Shown here: in pieces, positions 1 through 9,266 of the stretch
How positions within the stretch are numbered: position 1 is the first letter of the stretch
Layout: every line of letters begins with the position of its first letter
Assembly: GCA_003427395.1 (NCBI GenBank)
Contig: BFEA01000086.1
Location: 118,485 to 143,446, forward strand
DNA length: 24,962 nucleotides
Direction of reading: 5' to 3'
Source: Chara braunii
Lineage: Eukaryota; Streptophyta; Charophyceae; Charales; Characeae
Made by a program: the position numbers and the translations under genes
The notes under the pieces: generated by a model
Databases searched by the model: none
What the model was told of the DNA's origin: nothing
The model's input: the letters and a program-made list of their open reading frames with translations, nothing else

Positions 1-59
<59 letters not shown>
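1..59. repeat. (GA)n microsatellite
   Basis: An uninterrupted dinucleotide run from the window edge to position 59. Its left end lies outside the window. Confidence 0.97.
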
Positions 60-62
<3 letters not shown>

Positions 63-274
63 TGGCATCCATAGCTACAGTCCTCGAACATAACACACGG
101 TTGCTATGTTCATGACGCTCGTTTTGCCTGTACCTGACCGGGAAGATATGTTGTATACATTCATTATCAGGTCTACCGTCATGACGCCGTGATGCCCCCA
201 CACAACGCACCTGAATAATGAATGTATAAAACCTACTTTTCGGGTCAGGTACAGGCATAATGAGGGTCGCCCTG

Positions 275-276
<2 letters not shown>

Positions 277-330
<54 letters not shown>
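277..330. repeat. (TC)n microsatellite
   Basis: A pure TC run that begins directly after a module ending GGGTCGCCCTGCT. This is the same position in the module where other copies carry (TG)n. Confidence 0.95.
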
Positions 331-334
<4 letters not shown>

Positions 335-492
335 CCTCCCCCCTGCTTCCGCCTGGGACAAATTCGCATCCGTACACAGTCATGTTGGGAACCCTCATGT
401 TGCCTGTACTCGACCGTACAGATGGCTTGTATACATTCATTACCAGGGTACGTTATGTTCGGGGGACGACGGTAGCCATGGACGCTGTACTC

Positions 493-512
493 TGTGTGTG
501 TGTGTGTGTGTG
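493..512. repeat. (TG)n microsatellite
   Basis: A short TG run between the inverted copy (378-487) and the direct copy (511-616) of the repeat module, so it is the spacer of the large inverted repeat. Confidence 0.9.
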
Positions 513-611
513 TAGCTACAGTCTTCCCCCCAACACAACGCACCCTGGTAATGAATGCATACAAGCCATCTTTCCCGTGGGGGGCAGGCAACATGACGAG
601 GGTCACACTGC

Positions 612-616
<5 letters not shown>

Positions 617-647
<31 letters not shown>
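617..647. repeat. (TG)n microsatellite
   Basis: A TG run that follows the module end GGTCACACTGCTACTC. Confidence 0.93.
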
Positions 648-649
<2 letters not shown>

Positions 650-722
650 CCTGGTGATGAATACATACAAGCCATCTTTCCCTTGGGGTACAGGCAACAT
701 GACCAGGGTCACACTGCTACAC

Positions 723-749
723 TGTGTGTGTGTGTGTGTGTGTGTGTGT
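723..749. repeat. (TG)n microsatellite
   Basis: A TG run that follows the module end GGTCACACTGCTACAC, the same position as in the preceding unit. Confidence 0.93.
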
Positions 750-808
750 TAAGTCCGCACGGGACAAGGTTTCAAATTAGCCTGCACCCTCTCTACGTGG
801 GCTCCACA

Positions 809-960
809 GGGCCCCACCAGCAGTTTTCTCAACACCCGAATCTGGACGTGTTGGCGGAGATGTGCAGAAATGGCGTTATTTTTCCTCAACACCACATCTC
901 TGCAAACAAGTCCAGATACGGGCATTAAGGAAACTCTTCGCTGCTGATGGGACCTGGCCC
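809..960. mobile_element. Foldback/MITE-like element, copy 1
   Basis: The left half runs from GGCCCCACCAGCAG through AATCTGGACGTGTTGGCGGA. The right half is its imperfect reverse complement and ends CTGCTGATGGGACCTGGCCC. Together they form a hairpin of about 150 bp with no coding capacity. The family is defined by comparison with the copies at 2464-2622 and 13906-14067. This is the most degenerate copy, and I could not define a target-site duplication. Confidence 0.75.
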
Positions 961-1568
961 TTGTAGGTGCTACTCTGTCCACACGTCCTGGTGGTCTACA
1001 AAGGTCCCGGTAGGTAGGCCGACAAGGGTCCCCGTAGGTCGCTGTTTGGCACCCGCTTTTTCTGCTGTTTTTGCCTCTAACGAACTACCCAGCCTACGGC
1101 TGCCATGTCCAGTCTTTTTTGCCTTTTTGAACTCCTCAGATTTGAAGTTGCAACGCAGTGGTTTTTCCTGGCAGTGCCTATTTCAAACTAAAGTGTGACT
1201 CCGGAGCAGTTTCCACGTGACACTTTTATCAGGGCCCAGTGCCCAAGGCAAATTACATCATCACAGTAAGCAACAGCAAGGACAGCCGGGTTGTCCCACC
1301 CCACCGGCAGCTCGGAACCCCGTCCCTGTGTACACAGTCTTCACACCCATCCCTCAATGCCAGCACCAGCCCTGACAAGAGGGGAATCCTCATATGTAAG
1401 CAGAAGGCCCACTCAAATCTGCAGGCAGCAGACACAGATCACAGAACACCACTACCACGACACTATACAGGACACAAAAAGGCACCGAATGCTAAAAAAG
1501 AAGAAGACACTCTATCTACTATAATCAACAAGCTGTTGATTCACTTTGAAGTAGCTACTTAGCTTCTT
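961..1568. other. Intergenic, no recognised gene
   Basis: Only short ORFs of about 60-107 codons on both strands. None has a recognisable motif or convincing composition. I see no repeat of note in this stretch. Confidence 0.6.
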
Positions 1569-1680
1569 CTACAGTCTTCCCCTGAACACAATGCACGCTG
1601 GTTATGACTGTCCCTGGCTGGACAGATAGCTTGTATGCATTCACTATGAGGGTGCATTGTCTTAGGGGGAAGACAGTAAG
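1569..1680. mobile_element. Short inverted-repeat element (MITE-like), compact copy
   Basis: Inverted repeats of about 38 bp face each other. The left begins CTACAGTCTTCCCCTGAACA. The right, reverse complemented, begins CTTACTGTCTTCCCCCTAAG and continues into the same GACAATGCACCCT-type sequence. The core contains the TAGCTTGTATGCATTCA motif shared with the array at 60-760, so this appears to be the unit from which that array derives. It has no coding capacity. Confidence 0.75.
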
Positions 1681-1826
1681 GGGGTGATTAGTTCGACCAG
1701 TGACAGCATGGAACGTCGTGGTGGGCCATGGTTACCTCGTCAGTGGTAGCATGCTCTGACAGACTGACAGAGGTCACGTCACTGTGGTTAACTTGGCTTT
1801 TTTTTTTTTTTTTTTTTTTTTTTTTT

Positions 1827-2192
1827 GGTGGGTTGTTTGTTGTTTGTTCCTTTGGGGGGGTGGATGCGCAATCAAAGCAGGGCCATTTTTTATTATATTT
1901 TTTCACGAAATTGGGCGTTTGGAAAAAGACCAGTATATTTTTTAGCATTTTTGTTCCCCCACTACGATGGACCTTTGATGGTACGGCGCATCCTGGATTT
2001 TCTTTTTTGCCTTTTTTGTGGACCCTTGGATGTACTTTGCGTCGAGGTACGTCAGAGGGTATGGCGTCCCCAGGACCCCATACCATTAATGGTCCGACGT
2101 TGTGGGGACATAAAAATGCATAAAAATACTGTTTTTTGGGGGGACAGTGGGGACAGGGAATTTCGTGAAAATTGGAACAACAAAATTATGTC
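1827..2192. repeat. Tandem unit, copy 1 (empty site)
   Basis: Starts GGTGGGTTGTTTGTTGTTTG just after a T-run of 26 and runs to ACAAAATTATGTC. It is nearly identical to the unit starting at 2216. The stretch GGCGTCCCCAGGACCCCATA near 2063-2082 is continuous here, whereas the second copy has a foldback element inserted there. ORFs over this region on both strands are driven by homopolymers and I do not consider them genes. Confidence 0.85.
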
Positions 2193-2215
2193 TTTTTTTT
2201 TCTTTTTTTTTTTTA

Positions 2216-2747
2216 GGTGGGTTGTTTGTTGTTTGTTCCTTTGGGGGGGTGGATGCGCAACCAAAGCAGGGCCATTTGTTTTTTTTTTTCACGAAATTGG
2301 GCGTTTGGGAAAAGACCAGTATATTTTTTAGCATGTTTGTTCCCCCACTACGTTGGACCTTTGATGGTATGGCGCATCCTGGATTTTTCTTCTTTCCCTT
2401 TTTTGTGGACACTTGGATGTACTTTGCGTCGAGGTACGTCAGAGGGTATGGCGTCCCCACTAGCGTGGTCCCATTAGCAAAGAGGATCGGATCGAATGCC
2501 TGAATCTGGCCGTGTTTGGCGAGAGGTGCAGGAAATCGAGATTGAACTTCTTTTCTGCATCTCTGCATAAAACACGCCCACATTCAGGCATTCGATCCCA
2601 TCCTCTTTGCTAATGGGACCTCGGCCCAGGACCCCATACCCTTAATGGTCCGACGTTGTGGGGACATAAAAATGCATTAGATTACTGTTTTTTGGGGGGA
2701 CAGTGGGGACAGCCAATGTCGTGAAAATTGGTAAACAAAATTATGTC
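2216..2747. repeat. Tandem unit, copy 2 (filled site)
   Basis: A second copy of the unit at 1827-2192, preceded by a similar T-rich tract. It follows copy 1 closely to GGCGTCCCCA near 2461, is interrupted by the foldback element, resumes at CAGGACCCCATACCCTTAAT near 2626 and ends at ATTATGTC near 2747. Confidence 0.85.
2464..2622. mobile_element. Foldback/MITE-like element, copy 2 (nested insertion)
   Basis: The best-preserved family member. The left arm contains GGTCCCATTAGCAAAGAGGA and continues through GGATCGAATGCCTGAAT. The right arm is its close reverse complement and ends at GGGACC (2615-2620). Arms are about 50-55 bp with a spacer of about 35 bp. It interrupts one of two tandem units, so both ends can be placed by comparison with the empty site. 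A 2-4 bp overlap (CCCA) at the junction is a candidate target duplication. There is no ORF, so any movement would need a transposase supplied from elsewhere. Confidence 0.88.
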
Positions 2748-3049
2748 GATTTTAACTAAATGACTATTTCTTGCAAAAAGGGGGAGTTTTTTTTTTTAAC
2801 TTTTTTGAAGTTTTTTTTTTCCCTAATAAACAAAAACGGTGAGGTGGGAGTCTCCACTGGGAACGTGGGATCTCCAAGGTAGAGAGACCAATCCCTGAGC
2901 ACAGGGAGTTTTTCTCAGGGCCTACTCACATTAGCAGTATCTCAAATGTATCTGACCGCATTCATGCCATACCTGGATGTATCTGACCACAGTTGTGTCC
3001 AAAAAATAGTTAAAAAGTCCTCCTGTGAGTATAATGCCCTCAGATAGCG

Positions 3050-3144
3050 CCACACATCTGGCCTCTTCCCAAATTGTTCTCTGCAAAATTTGCATGGCCA
3101 CACATCTGGCCTCTTCCCAAATTGTTCTCTGCAAAATTTGCATG
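3050..3144. repeat. 48 bp direct tandem repeat, two copies
   Basis: The unit beginning CCACACATCTGGCCTCTTCC occurs at 3050 and again at 3098, essentially identical. It is too short to be assigned to an element family. Confidence 0.93.
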
Positions 3145-3572
3145 CACTTTTGGGCATCGCTCCACTACTCCGGAAATAACATAGGATTTGTGAAAACCTA
3201 ACAAAACAAATTGTTAGGTTTACACGAAATCTATTGAAGATTATGCTAGTACATTTTTTCAGGTCTCGTCCAGGAACACAATTCTACGTGAAGTGAAACT
3301 TTCGCAAAAAAAAGAACAGAAAATTCATTTTTCAGAACTACTGGAGGGGGCGAGGAAAAAAGTGGGTTTTTTCATAGAAAATCACGACCTGGTGAAGCAC
3401 CGTAGGTTCAAAAACTGAAATATCCTGATTTTTTGTTATCCAAAAAAAATGTGTTTATAGTCTTATAAGATGTGTTGCACGATGAATTTATTTGGGGATT
3501 TTTCGAACGTGCAAACATATTCTCCTGTTCGTGAATACGTGCACTTCAACATGGTTTCCCATACATGGCCCA

Positions 3573-3610
3573 ATATATATATATATATGACGATATATAT
3601 ATATATATAT
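3573..3610. repeat. (AT)n microsatellite, interrupted palindrome
   Basis: Two AT-dinucleotide runs separated by GACG. The whole tract is nearly self-complementary. Confidence 0.9.
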
Positions 3611-3931
3611 TTTGTTTTTCCTGTGATTTTATTTTAAACTCATGTTTGGCTAAGAATTTCAAGGTGTTTCCGAGGCAAAAGTTGTCTGCATTCTTATTTT
3701 AAATGACATATATTTTTTGATAAGGGTTTTATTGTTAAGTTCAAAAATGATTTATAGTCCAATAAATTATTTTGTTCAGAGCTTGGCTTTTACCTAACTG
3801 CGGAAAGTGAATTATAGCCCTATAAATGAGTATTCACCAAAACATGTTTTTTCTTGCATCTTTCAAGTTTGCCTTGTCATCCTTAAAAATTACCCTGTTT
3901 AAACTCTGTTTTTTTGCCAATCTACTGAGAA

Positions 3932-5101
3932 TGCATGGGTCCTGGGGACCATCTCACGCAAGTGTGTATATGTCATGCATCATACTCGCACACAATGAGC
4001 AGTAGTCTCACACGATAGACAAAGGTAGATGAGAAGAAAACCGAGTTTCGCAACTTATACTATCAAAAATATGAGTACAAAAAGTTTCATAGTTCCCTGA
4101 GTCCAACGCTCATCAGCGAAGTGCAAATCTCTTGTCAACCCATCAATATGACTCCCAATACATCAGCGTTACTTCTGCAGATGGTCTCCAAGTCATCAAT
4201 GTGGTCACTACTCATCAGCGCCACCTCTGCAGTTCACAGCCAACTCAGGTACGTATCTTCCATAGCCAAGCCTTGATTGAACACTCTCTGCCTCGATCCC
4301 TTCCCCCTACGATGCATATACACTCTTTACTCGTGAGGATGTACTCTGAATACTACTCATAGTTGTTTACTACTAACCCTCTACTACTAGTACTAACTCG
4401 CTGGGCATCTATGGCTGCATCACTTCCAGCGTACAGGCTTCTTCCCTCACTCAGCGCATCTTCATCCTCCAGGCTCCTCCTCCTGACTTAGCGCACAAGT
4501 GCACCAACACTTCCACGAAGAAATGGTCAGTGGAGCTCTGGCGAGGAATGAGGCTGGCAGCTGCCTTTATAGTGCTGCCCTCTCCTCGCTGGGTCTGCAT
4601 TGGCTCAGTTCAGCCTTTCCTTCGTCCCAGACCCTACATTGCATGTGTCCCAATACAGTCCCAATGAAGTTCAACTGCTGCTGAGGCCTTTCGACCTAGA
4701 TTTGGACGTGAAAGTCTGGATCTGGACTGTTCCCTTGACTTAGACCAGAACTGGGACTTTACCTATTGATTTATTTTCGGACAGGCACATCTTTAGACGA
4801 ATAGACACACTCACTGCCTGAACAGACACTCCCAAGGTGTGGATAGACACTCTTCTTTGCACAAACAGGTGCAATGACTGCACACACAAACACATCCTAT
4901 TCCGAACAAACATGACATGCACATCTCCTGGTGAACAGGTAAGTCTTTTAACAATGCCCTTTGCTTTAGATTTGGAAGTGCCCGTTGATAGAGGTTTTGA
5001 CCCTTGACCTGCTTTCACGTTTCTGAGCCCTGGCAAGATACTCTTTCACGCTGCTTTATTTTTACAAGGCCTGAGGCCTGCATCGGCTAAAGGCCCTTTT
5101 A
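3932..5101 (-). repeat. 3' LTR of the chromovirus
   Basis: Matches 12319-13488 in direct orientation over 1170 bp. On the plus strand both begin TGCATGG, then TCCTGGGGACCATCTCACG, and end in TAAAGG-pyrimidine-CTTTT-A. On the coding strand the LTR therefore runs TA...CA, not the canonical TG...CA, unless the outer end has mutated. A minus-strand TATA-like box is at 4566-4571. Confidence 0.93.
4566..4571 (-). promoter_or_regulatory. TATA-like box in 3' LTR
   Basis: Minus strand reads CTATAAAGG. The 5' LTR has the same sequence at 12953-12958. In this copy it would drive transcription leftward from the element into its flank if active. Confidence 0.45.
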
Positions 5102-5111
5102 CTCTCGCCGG
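5102..5111 (-). other. Candidate polypurine tract
   Basis: The minus strand reads GGCGAGAG immediately before the 3' LTR start. This is where plus-strand DNA synthesis is primed in this class. It is short for a polypurine tract, so it may be eroded. Confidence 0.4.
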
Positions 5112-5139
5112 CCTAGTTTCGAAGTCCTCTGAGAATCAT

Positions 5140-6770
5140 TTACCTATTAAGGATATGAATCCCTCTTTTTGCGCTTTCATATGCAGACACAATATGAGGT
5201 GCAGAGTCTAATACCTCTTCTCGTGTGAACCAACGATCTTCACTAGGATCTTGGTATGCAAACCTCACCTTATATTGGCGTTGTGGTCTGCCTTTACGTC
5301 CAGTGTGATAAGTATTTTCCGCAACAATTTTATCCACGTCATACTTCTCACCCATACTTGGAGGTATCGTTGATCGACGATTTGGAAACAGCTCATTTGT
5401 TACACAAGGTAAGAGTTTGGGCGCATGGAATACTGGATATGTACGTAGATGTAGAGAAATCTCAATGACATACGAAGGACTATCCACATCTCCAGTTACA
5501 TCTAAAACTTGCCAAGGTCCTCTGTAGGCGGGTAAAAGCTTCTGAGAGACGTTTTCTTCAGGAGCAAATTCTTTAGATTTCACCCAAATCAAATCTCCTA
5601 CATCAAATTGAAACGGTTGTCTGTGTTTTTTTGCCTGTTCAATCATCTGATGTTGTGCTTTGAGTATGTTTTCCTTTACCTTCTCAATGTCTTTCTGATA
5701 CTGGATTGCGATGTCTGTGTTTTTTTGCCTGTTCAATCATCTGATGTTGTGCTTTGAGTATGTTATACTTTACCTTCTCAATGTCTTTCTGATACTGGAC
5801 TGCAAATGCACTAGTCCGTATAAGAAGCTTATGTACTTTATCCGGGTTCAATCGATCAATGGGTCTACGTGGACGCTATCCCAGATGTAACTCCATAGGA
5901 GTCTTACACGTAGATAGGTGTACAAAGTTATTGTAGGCACTAGCAACCTTAGGAAGATGTTCATCCCAGTCAATTTGATCGGGACGAATGTACATGCGTA
6001 AAGTCTGTTGCAATATCTTGTTCATCTGCTCAGTCTGACCATTAGTCTCAGATGTCTATCTGACGACATAATCAACTTAGAGCCATATACATTCATCAGT
6101 TGCTGCCATTGTTCACTTGTGAACCTGGTATCTCTGTCACTTACAACAGTCAAGGGATGCCCAAAGTCTTTTACCCAATGGTTAAAGAACTCTCGAATTA
6201 CCAAATCAGTCTTTGCTTCTGAAGACAAAGCTACAAAAACATCATACTTAGTGAATTTATCCACTATGACCATTACTTGTGTTTCCCATTTCTGCTTTTC
6301 ACCTTAGTATCCATGAAATCTATAGAGTCAGAGTCTCCAGGGCCTGTAGGGATAGGCAATGGCTTAAGTAGCCCAAGGGGCGATTGTGTGGTGCTTTTGT
6401 TTCGTTGGCATACTTCACAATCTTGCACATACTCGATACAGTCTGCCTTCATTCGAGGCCAGGTGTAGGAACGGAACAAAGTTTCATAGGTCTTCTTCCA
6501 CCCAAAATGACCTTCTGTATCATGGCATTCCCCCAAGATCATACTCTTGATCTCTTCACTAGTTGGTATACACAGCCTATCATTCACATCAGTTCGTTCG
6601 AACAATAGACCCTGAGTAACTTTATGATCAGGAAACTCTGCTGGTTTTTCTTGTACTTGCTTAATCATGGTCCCATAGATAGAATCAGAGGAATATGGCT
6701 TCCTAATCTTCTCTTGTAGGTCAGCACCCACATCTAAATAAGTCACAATAGCACCGAAAAAGTAAGATCT
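5140..6770 (-). pseudogene. Integrase with C-terminal chromodomain, disrupted
   Basis: Integrase inserts the cDNA into host chromatin. Reading from 6770 down, an HHCC zinc-binding region ends with CEVCQRN (about 6380-6500). The first catalytic Asp lies in a DSIDFM motif just before the frame breaks near 6295. The second Asp is in VSDRDTRFTS in the piece 6022-6273. The GQTEQMN motif that carries the third acidic residue is in another frame after a shift near 6045. A TAG stop lies at 5876-5878, and a 94 bp tandem duplication shifts the frame again. The last piece (5140-5736) has a GPY/F-like AYRGPWQVLDV segment. A chromodomain covering about its last 60 residues (YDVDKIVAEN, then RWFTREEV) normally targets insertion to marked chromatin. 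The protein is not functional as it stands. Confidence 0.92.
5618..5805. repeat. 94 bp tandem duplication inside integrase
   Basis: 5618-5711 and 5712-5805 are direct copies with about four mismatches. Ninety-four is not a multiple of three, so the duplication shifts the integrase frame. It copies the segment encoding a lysine- and glutamine-rich helix upstream of the GPY/F region. Confidence 0.95.
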
Positions 6771-7133
6771 ACGACTTAGTGCATCAGCAACAACGTTATA
6801 CTTACCCTTTACTGGCTTTAGCTCAAAATCAAACATATCAATCTCCGCAGCCCACCTTGTCAACTTAGGTGTCATTCGAGCTTGCGTTTTGAGTCAGCGA
6901 AGCGTTTCATGGTCGGAGTACACCTTAAAATGCCTTCCCAGAAGATAGTGTCGCCGATGATTGAGAGCCTCATGAAGAGCATACAACTCTCTTTCATACG
7001 TCGAGGCGACCACTTTCGCATTAGGCAACCGGCAAGACATAAACTCCACAGGTCTGTATCCATGCCCATCGTCTTGTTGGAGTACAACACCTATACCATA
7101 TTGACTGGCGTCGGTCATGACTACGAAAGGTAA
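6771..7133 (-). pseudogene. RNase H domain, interrupted by a stop
   Basis: RNase H removes the RNA strand of the cDNA hybrid. The first catalytic Asp is in MTDASQYGIG, the Glu in STYERELYALHEAL and a further Asp in VYSDHETLR. A TGA stop at 6894-6896 follows directly where Trp is usual in this family (LRW), so TGG to TGA is the likely change. The frame resumes as LKTQARMTPKLTRW and ends with the conserved NVVADALSRR. The catalytic residues themselves look intact. Confidence 0.9.
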
Positions 7134-8237
7134 TGAAGGATCTGCCACTTTCAAAACCCGGTAATTGATCAAACATTTGTTCAGACGCTTGAAAGACATC
7201 GTGCAGTCTGAATACCACTTCCAAATTACCTCTTTCTGAAGTAACCTGCGAAGGGGAGTAGCTATTATCGTAAAGTGTCTCACAAACTTGCGATAATAGT
7301 TGGCTAGCCCAAGGAACGACCGCAACTCGGTCAAGGTGCGGGGGTTCGACCAATTTCTGATTGCTGATGTTTTGGCATCTTCCGGTTTGACCCCATCTCC
7401 ATCAATCACATGACCTAAGTATAGAACCTGACGCTTAGCCCATTCACACTTCTTTGGGTTTATCTTGAGTTTTGCTTCTCTTAGCTTATTTAGTACAAGT
7501 CGAAGGTGCTCAGCATGCTCTTTTTTTATCTTTGCTGAAAATCAAAATATCGTTTAGATAGATAACAACAAATTTATCAAACCATTCACGAAATAGTTCG
7601 TTCATCGTTCTTTGGAATGTGGCAGGGGCATTCGTGAGACCAAAGGGCAAAATTATAAATTCATAATACCCATACCTTGTCCTGAAGTCAGTCTTATGTT
7701 CGTCTTCCGACTCAACCTCAATGTGATAGTAGCCGATTTCAAATCAATCTTTGAAAATATTTTGCTATCCTGCACGTGATCCAACAAATCGTCTATTCGC
7801 GGTAATGGTTCGGCATTCTTTACTGTTATATCATTTAATCGCCTATAGTCTATACACATGTGAACCCCGCTATCCTTCTTAGGTACAAAGAATAGTGACG
7901 CACCATAGGGTGAGGAGCTAGGTCTTATCCATCCATTTTTCAACAACTCATCGAGTTGGGCTCGCAACTCATCCAATTCCTGGGGCGACATACGATAGAT
8001 AGTCCCCTTTGGAGGCACGTTCCCTGGAATGATATCAATGTGGTGTCGGATTGGTCTTTCTACCACACCACTTGGGGATTCAGCCACATCTACTAACTCT
8101 TTCAAGATCTTTTCAATTTCTTGAGACCGGATTTCTTCCTTACTTTCTCCTTCCTTTACTGGGCGCACATATGTAATAAAGACTTGATCATACAAGTTAT
8201 GTTTCTTTACATGGCGAGCGAACGCTAGGGCACTCAT
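7134..8237 (-). pseudogene. Reverse transcriptase domain, frameshifted, YLND in place of YxDD
   Basis: The domain copies element RNA into cDNA. The piece 7653-8237 carries RT motifs in order: an ELDELLKNGWIRPSSSP stretch (about residues 93-110), FVPKKDSGVHMCIDYRRLN (117-135) and motif A FSKIDLKSA, whose catalytic Asp is present (residue 165). The frame then shifts just below that motif. The YxDD box is at 7549-7560 but reads Tyr-Leu-Asn-Asp, with codon AAC at 7552-7554 in place of an Asp codon. A run of seven A (coding strand, 7521-7527) shifts the frame again. Thumb sequence then reads openly: VLYLGHVIDGDGVKPED, then LRSFLGLANYYRKFV. It cannot be catalytic as read. Confidence 0.93.
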
Positions 8238-8318
8238 GCAACAGTGAGCTAGGTTGCTTTCTTTTCCAGACTCGTGATAAAGACAAATTTTCTTCTTACC
8301 TCCTTGCGGACTTGGGAG

Positions 8319-8690
8319 TCAACATTCATGCTCTCTTAACTTCAGATCCGCATTTGCAGCCTCACCCCAATCCATTCCTTGCAACACATCAAAGGGCAAG
8401 TTATCCTCCACCAAGAAGGTCAGAGAGTGGAGAACACGTTCCACCTTCCCCTCTGCCTCGAGCCGTACTTGAACCCCCTCAACGCATCGATCCATAACGG
8501 TTTCACTACTATTAGCTAACTTACTTACAATGGGCTCATTTAACCTTTTAACCTTAAGCCCAGAACACAATTTTTGCAAACCTCTCTTACTAATATAACT
8601 GCGTGTAGACCCGATATTTATCGTACCTCCTACTCTTACTCGATTTATTTCCAGATTTCCAGTTATTAACTGTTCTTTCTTTTTTCGCAT
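8319..8690 (-). pseudogene. Retroviral-type aspartic protease, active-site Asp replaced by Asn
   Basis: This domain normally cleaves Gag-Pol. The fold is recognisable from a GGTINIGSTRSYIS segment where the family has a D-T/S-G-A/S active site, followed about 80 residues later by LPFDVLQGMDWG, the typical hydrophobic-hydrophobic-Gly flap-end region. The active-site Asp codon is AAT (8616-8618), giving Asn, and the next residue is Ile, not Thr or Ser. The same two codons are present in the duplicated copy at 8855-9228, so the change predates the duplication. The frame stays open into the RT spacer only after a further break near 8240-8318. Confidence 0.85.
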
Positions 8691-9228
8691 TTCAGTTCAG
8701 GCTTGACGACGAGCGGTCAACTCATCATCCACGCCAGCGAGGGATCCACCTAGAGAGACGCATACGTTTGCTGTCTCTGGACAGTACACTAGATGGGGCT
8801 GTCTTCCTCTTCAGTATCTGCTAGTGGGGCCTTCGAATGGGAGGATTCTGACTTAACGCATCGATCCATAACGGTTTCACTACTATTAGCTAACTTACTT
8901 ACAATGGGCTAATTTAACCTTTTAATCTTAAGCCCATAATGCAATTTTTGCAAACCTCTCTTACTAATATAACTGCGTGTAGACCCGATATTTATCGTAC
9001 CTCCTACTCTTACTCGATTTATTTCCAGATTTCCAATTATTAACTCTTCTTTCTTTTTTCGCATTTCAGTTCAGGCTTGACGACGAGCGGCCAACTCATC
9101 ACCCACGCCAGCGAGGGATCCACCTAGAGAGACGCATACGTTTGCTGTCTCTGGACAGTACACTAGATGGGACTGTCTTCCTCTTCAGTATCTGCTAGTG
9201 GGGCCTTCGAATGGGAGGATTCTGACTT
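8481..9228. repeat. 374 bp tandem duplication covering the protease active site
   Basis: 8481-8854 and 8855-9228 are direct copies with 10 mismatches counted by eye (about 2.7%). The unit covers the gag-protease junction and the N-terminal part of the protease. It is not a multiple of three and so shifts the frame. Its divergence is lower than that of the LTR pair. Confidence 0.97.
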
Positions 9229-9266
9229 TTCAACATTCGACGCCCCGGTAGGGGCAACTGACACCT

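Larger units (their letters stand above)
60..760. repeat. Array of inverted and direct repeat units with embedded microsatellites
   Basis: At least five degenerate copies of one module occur here. Forward copies at about 196-276, 511-616 and 647-722 read through the motif CTGGTAATGAATGCATACAA and then a GGCAACATGAC-type motif. Inverted copies lie at about 127-175 and 378-487. The segment 378-487 is a near reverse complement of 511-616, so the two form a large inverted repeat. Unit ends resemble CTACAGTCTTCCCCC, the end of the stand-alone element at 1569. I infer a rearranged cluster of a non-autonomous inverted-repeat element. The short ORFs here come from microsatellites and are not genes. 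Confidence 0.75.
2748..3931. other. AT-rich region without recognised gene
   Basis: AT-rich sequence with A and T runs, an (AT)n double tract at about 3573-3610 separated by GACG, and three scattered TTATAG...ATAA-type motifs near 3450, 3750 and 3811. The only ORFs are about 70 codons and come from the 48 bp direct repeat. Nothing here supports a gene. Confidence 0.6.

Noticed and set aside
75-657. ORFs with long Arg/Glu, Ser/Leu or Cys/Val repeats
   Set aside because: They are translations of (GA), (TC) and (TG) microsatellites and have no independent support.
1688-2583. Overlapping ORFs of 130-168 codons on both strands
   Set aside because: Driven by T/A homopolymers, duplicated with the tandem unit, no recognised domain, and frames differ between the two nearly identical units.
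4935-4943. Splice-donor-like CAGGTAAGT on the plus strand, also near 12158 and 13324
   Set aside because: Antisense to the retrotransposon and not associated with any plausible exon. Two of the three are simply the LTR pair.
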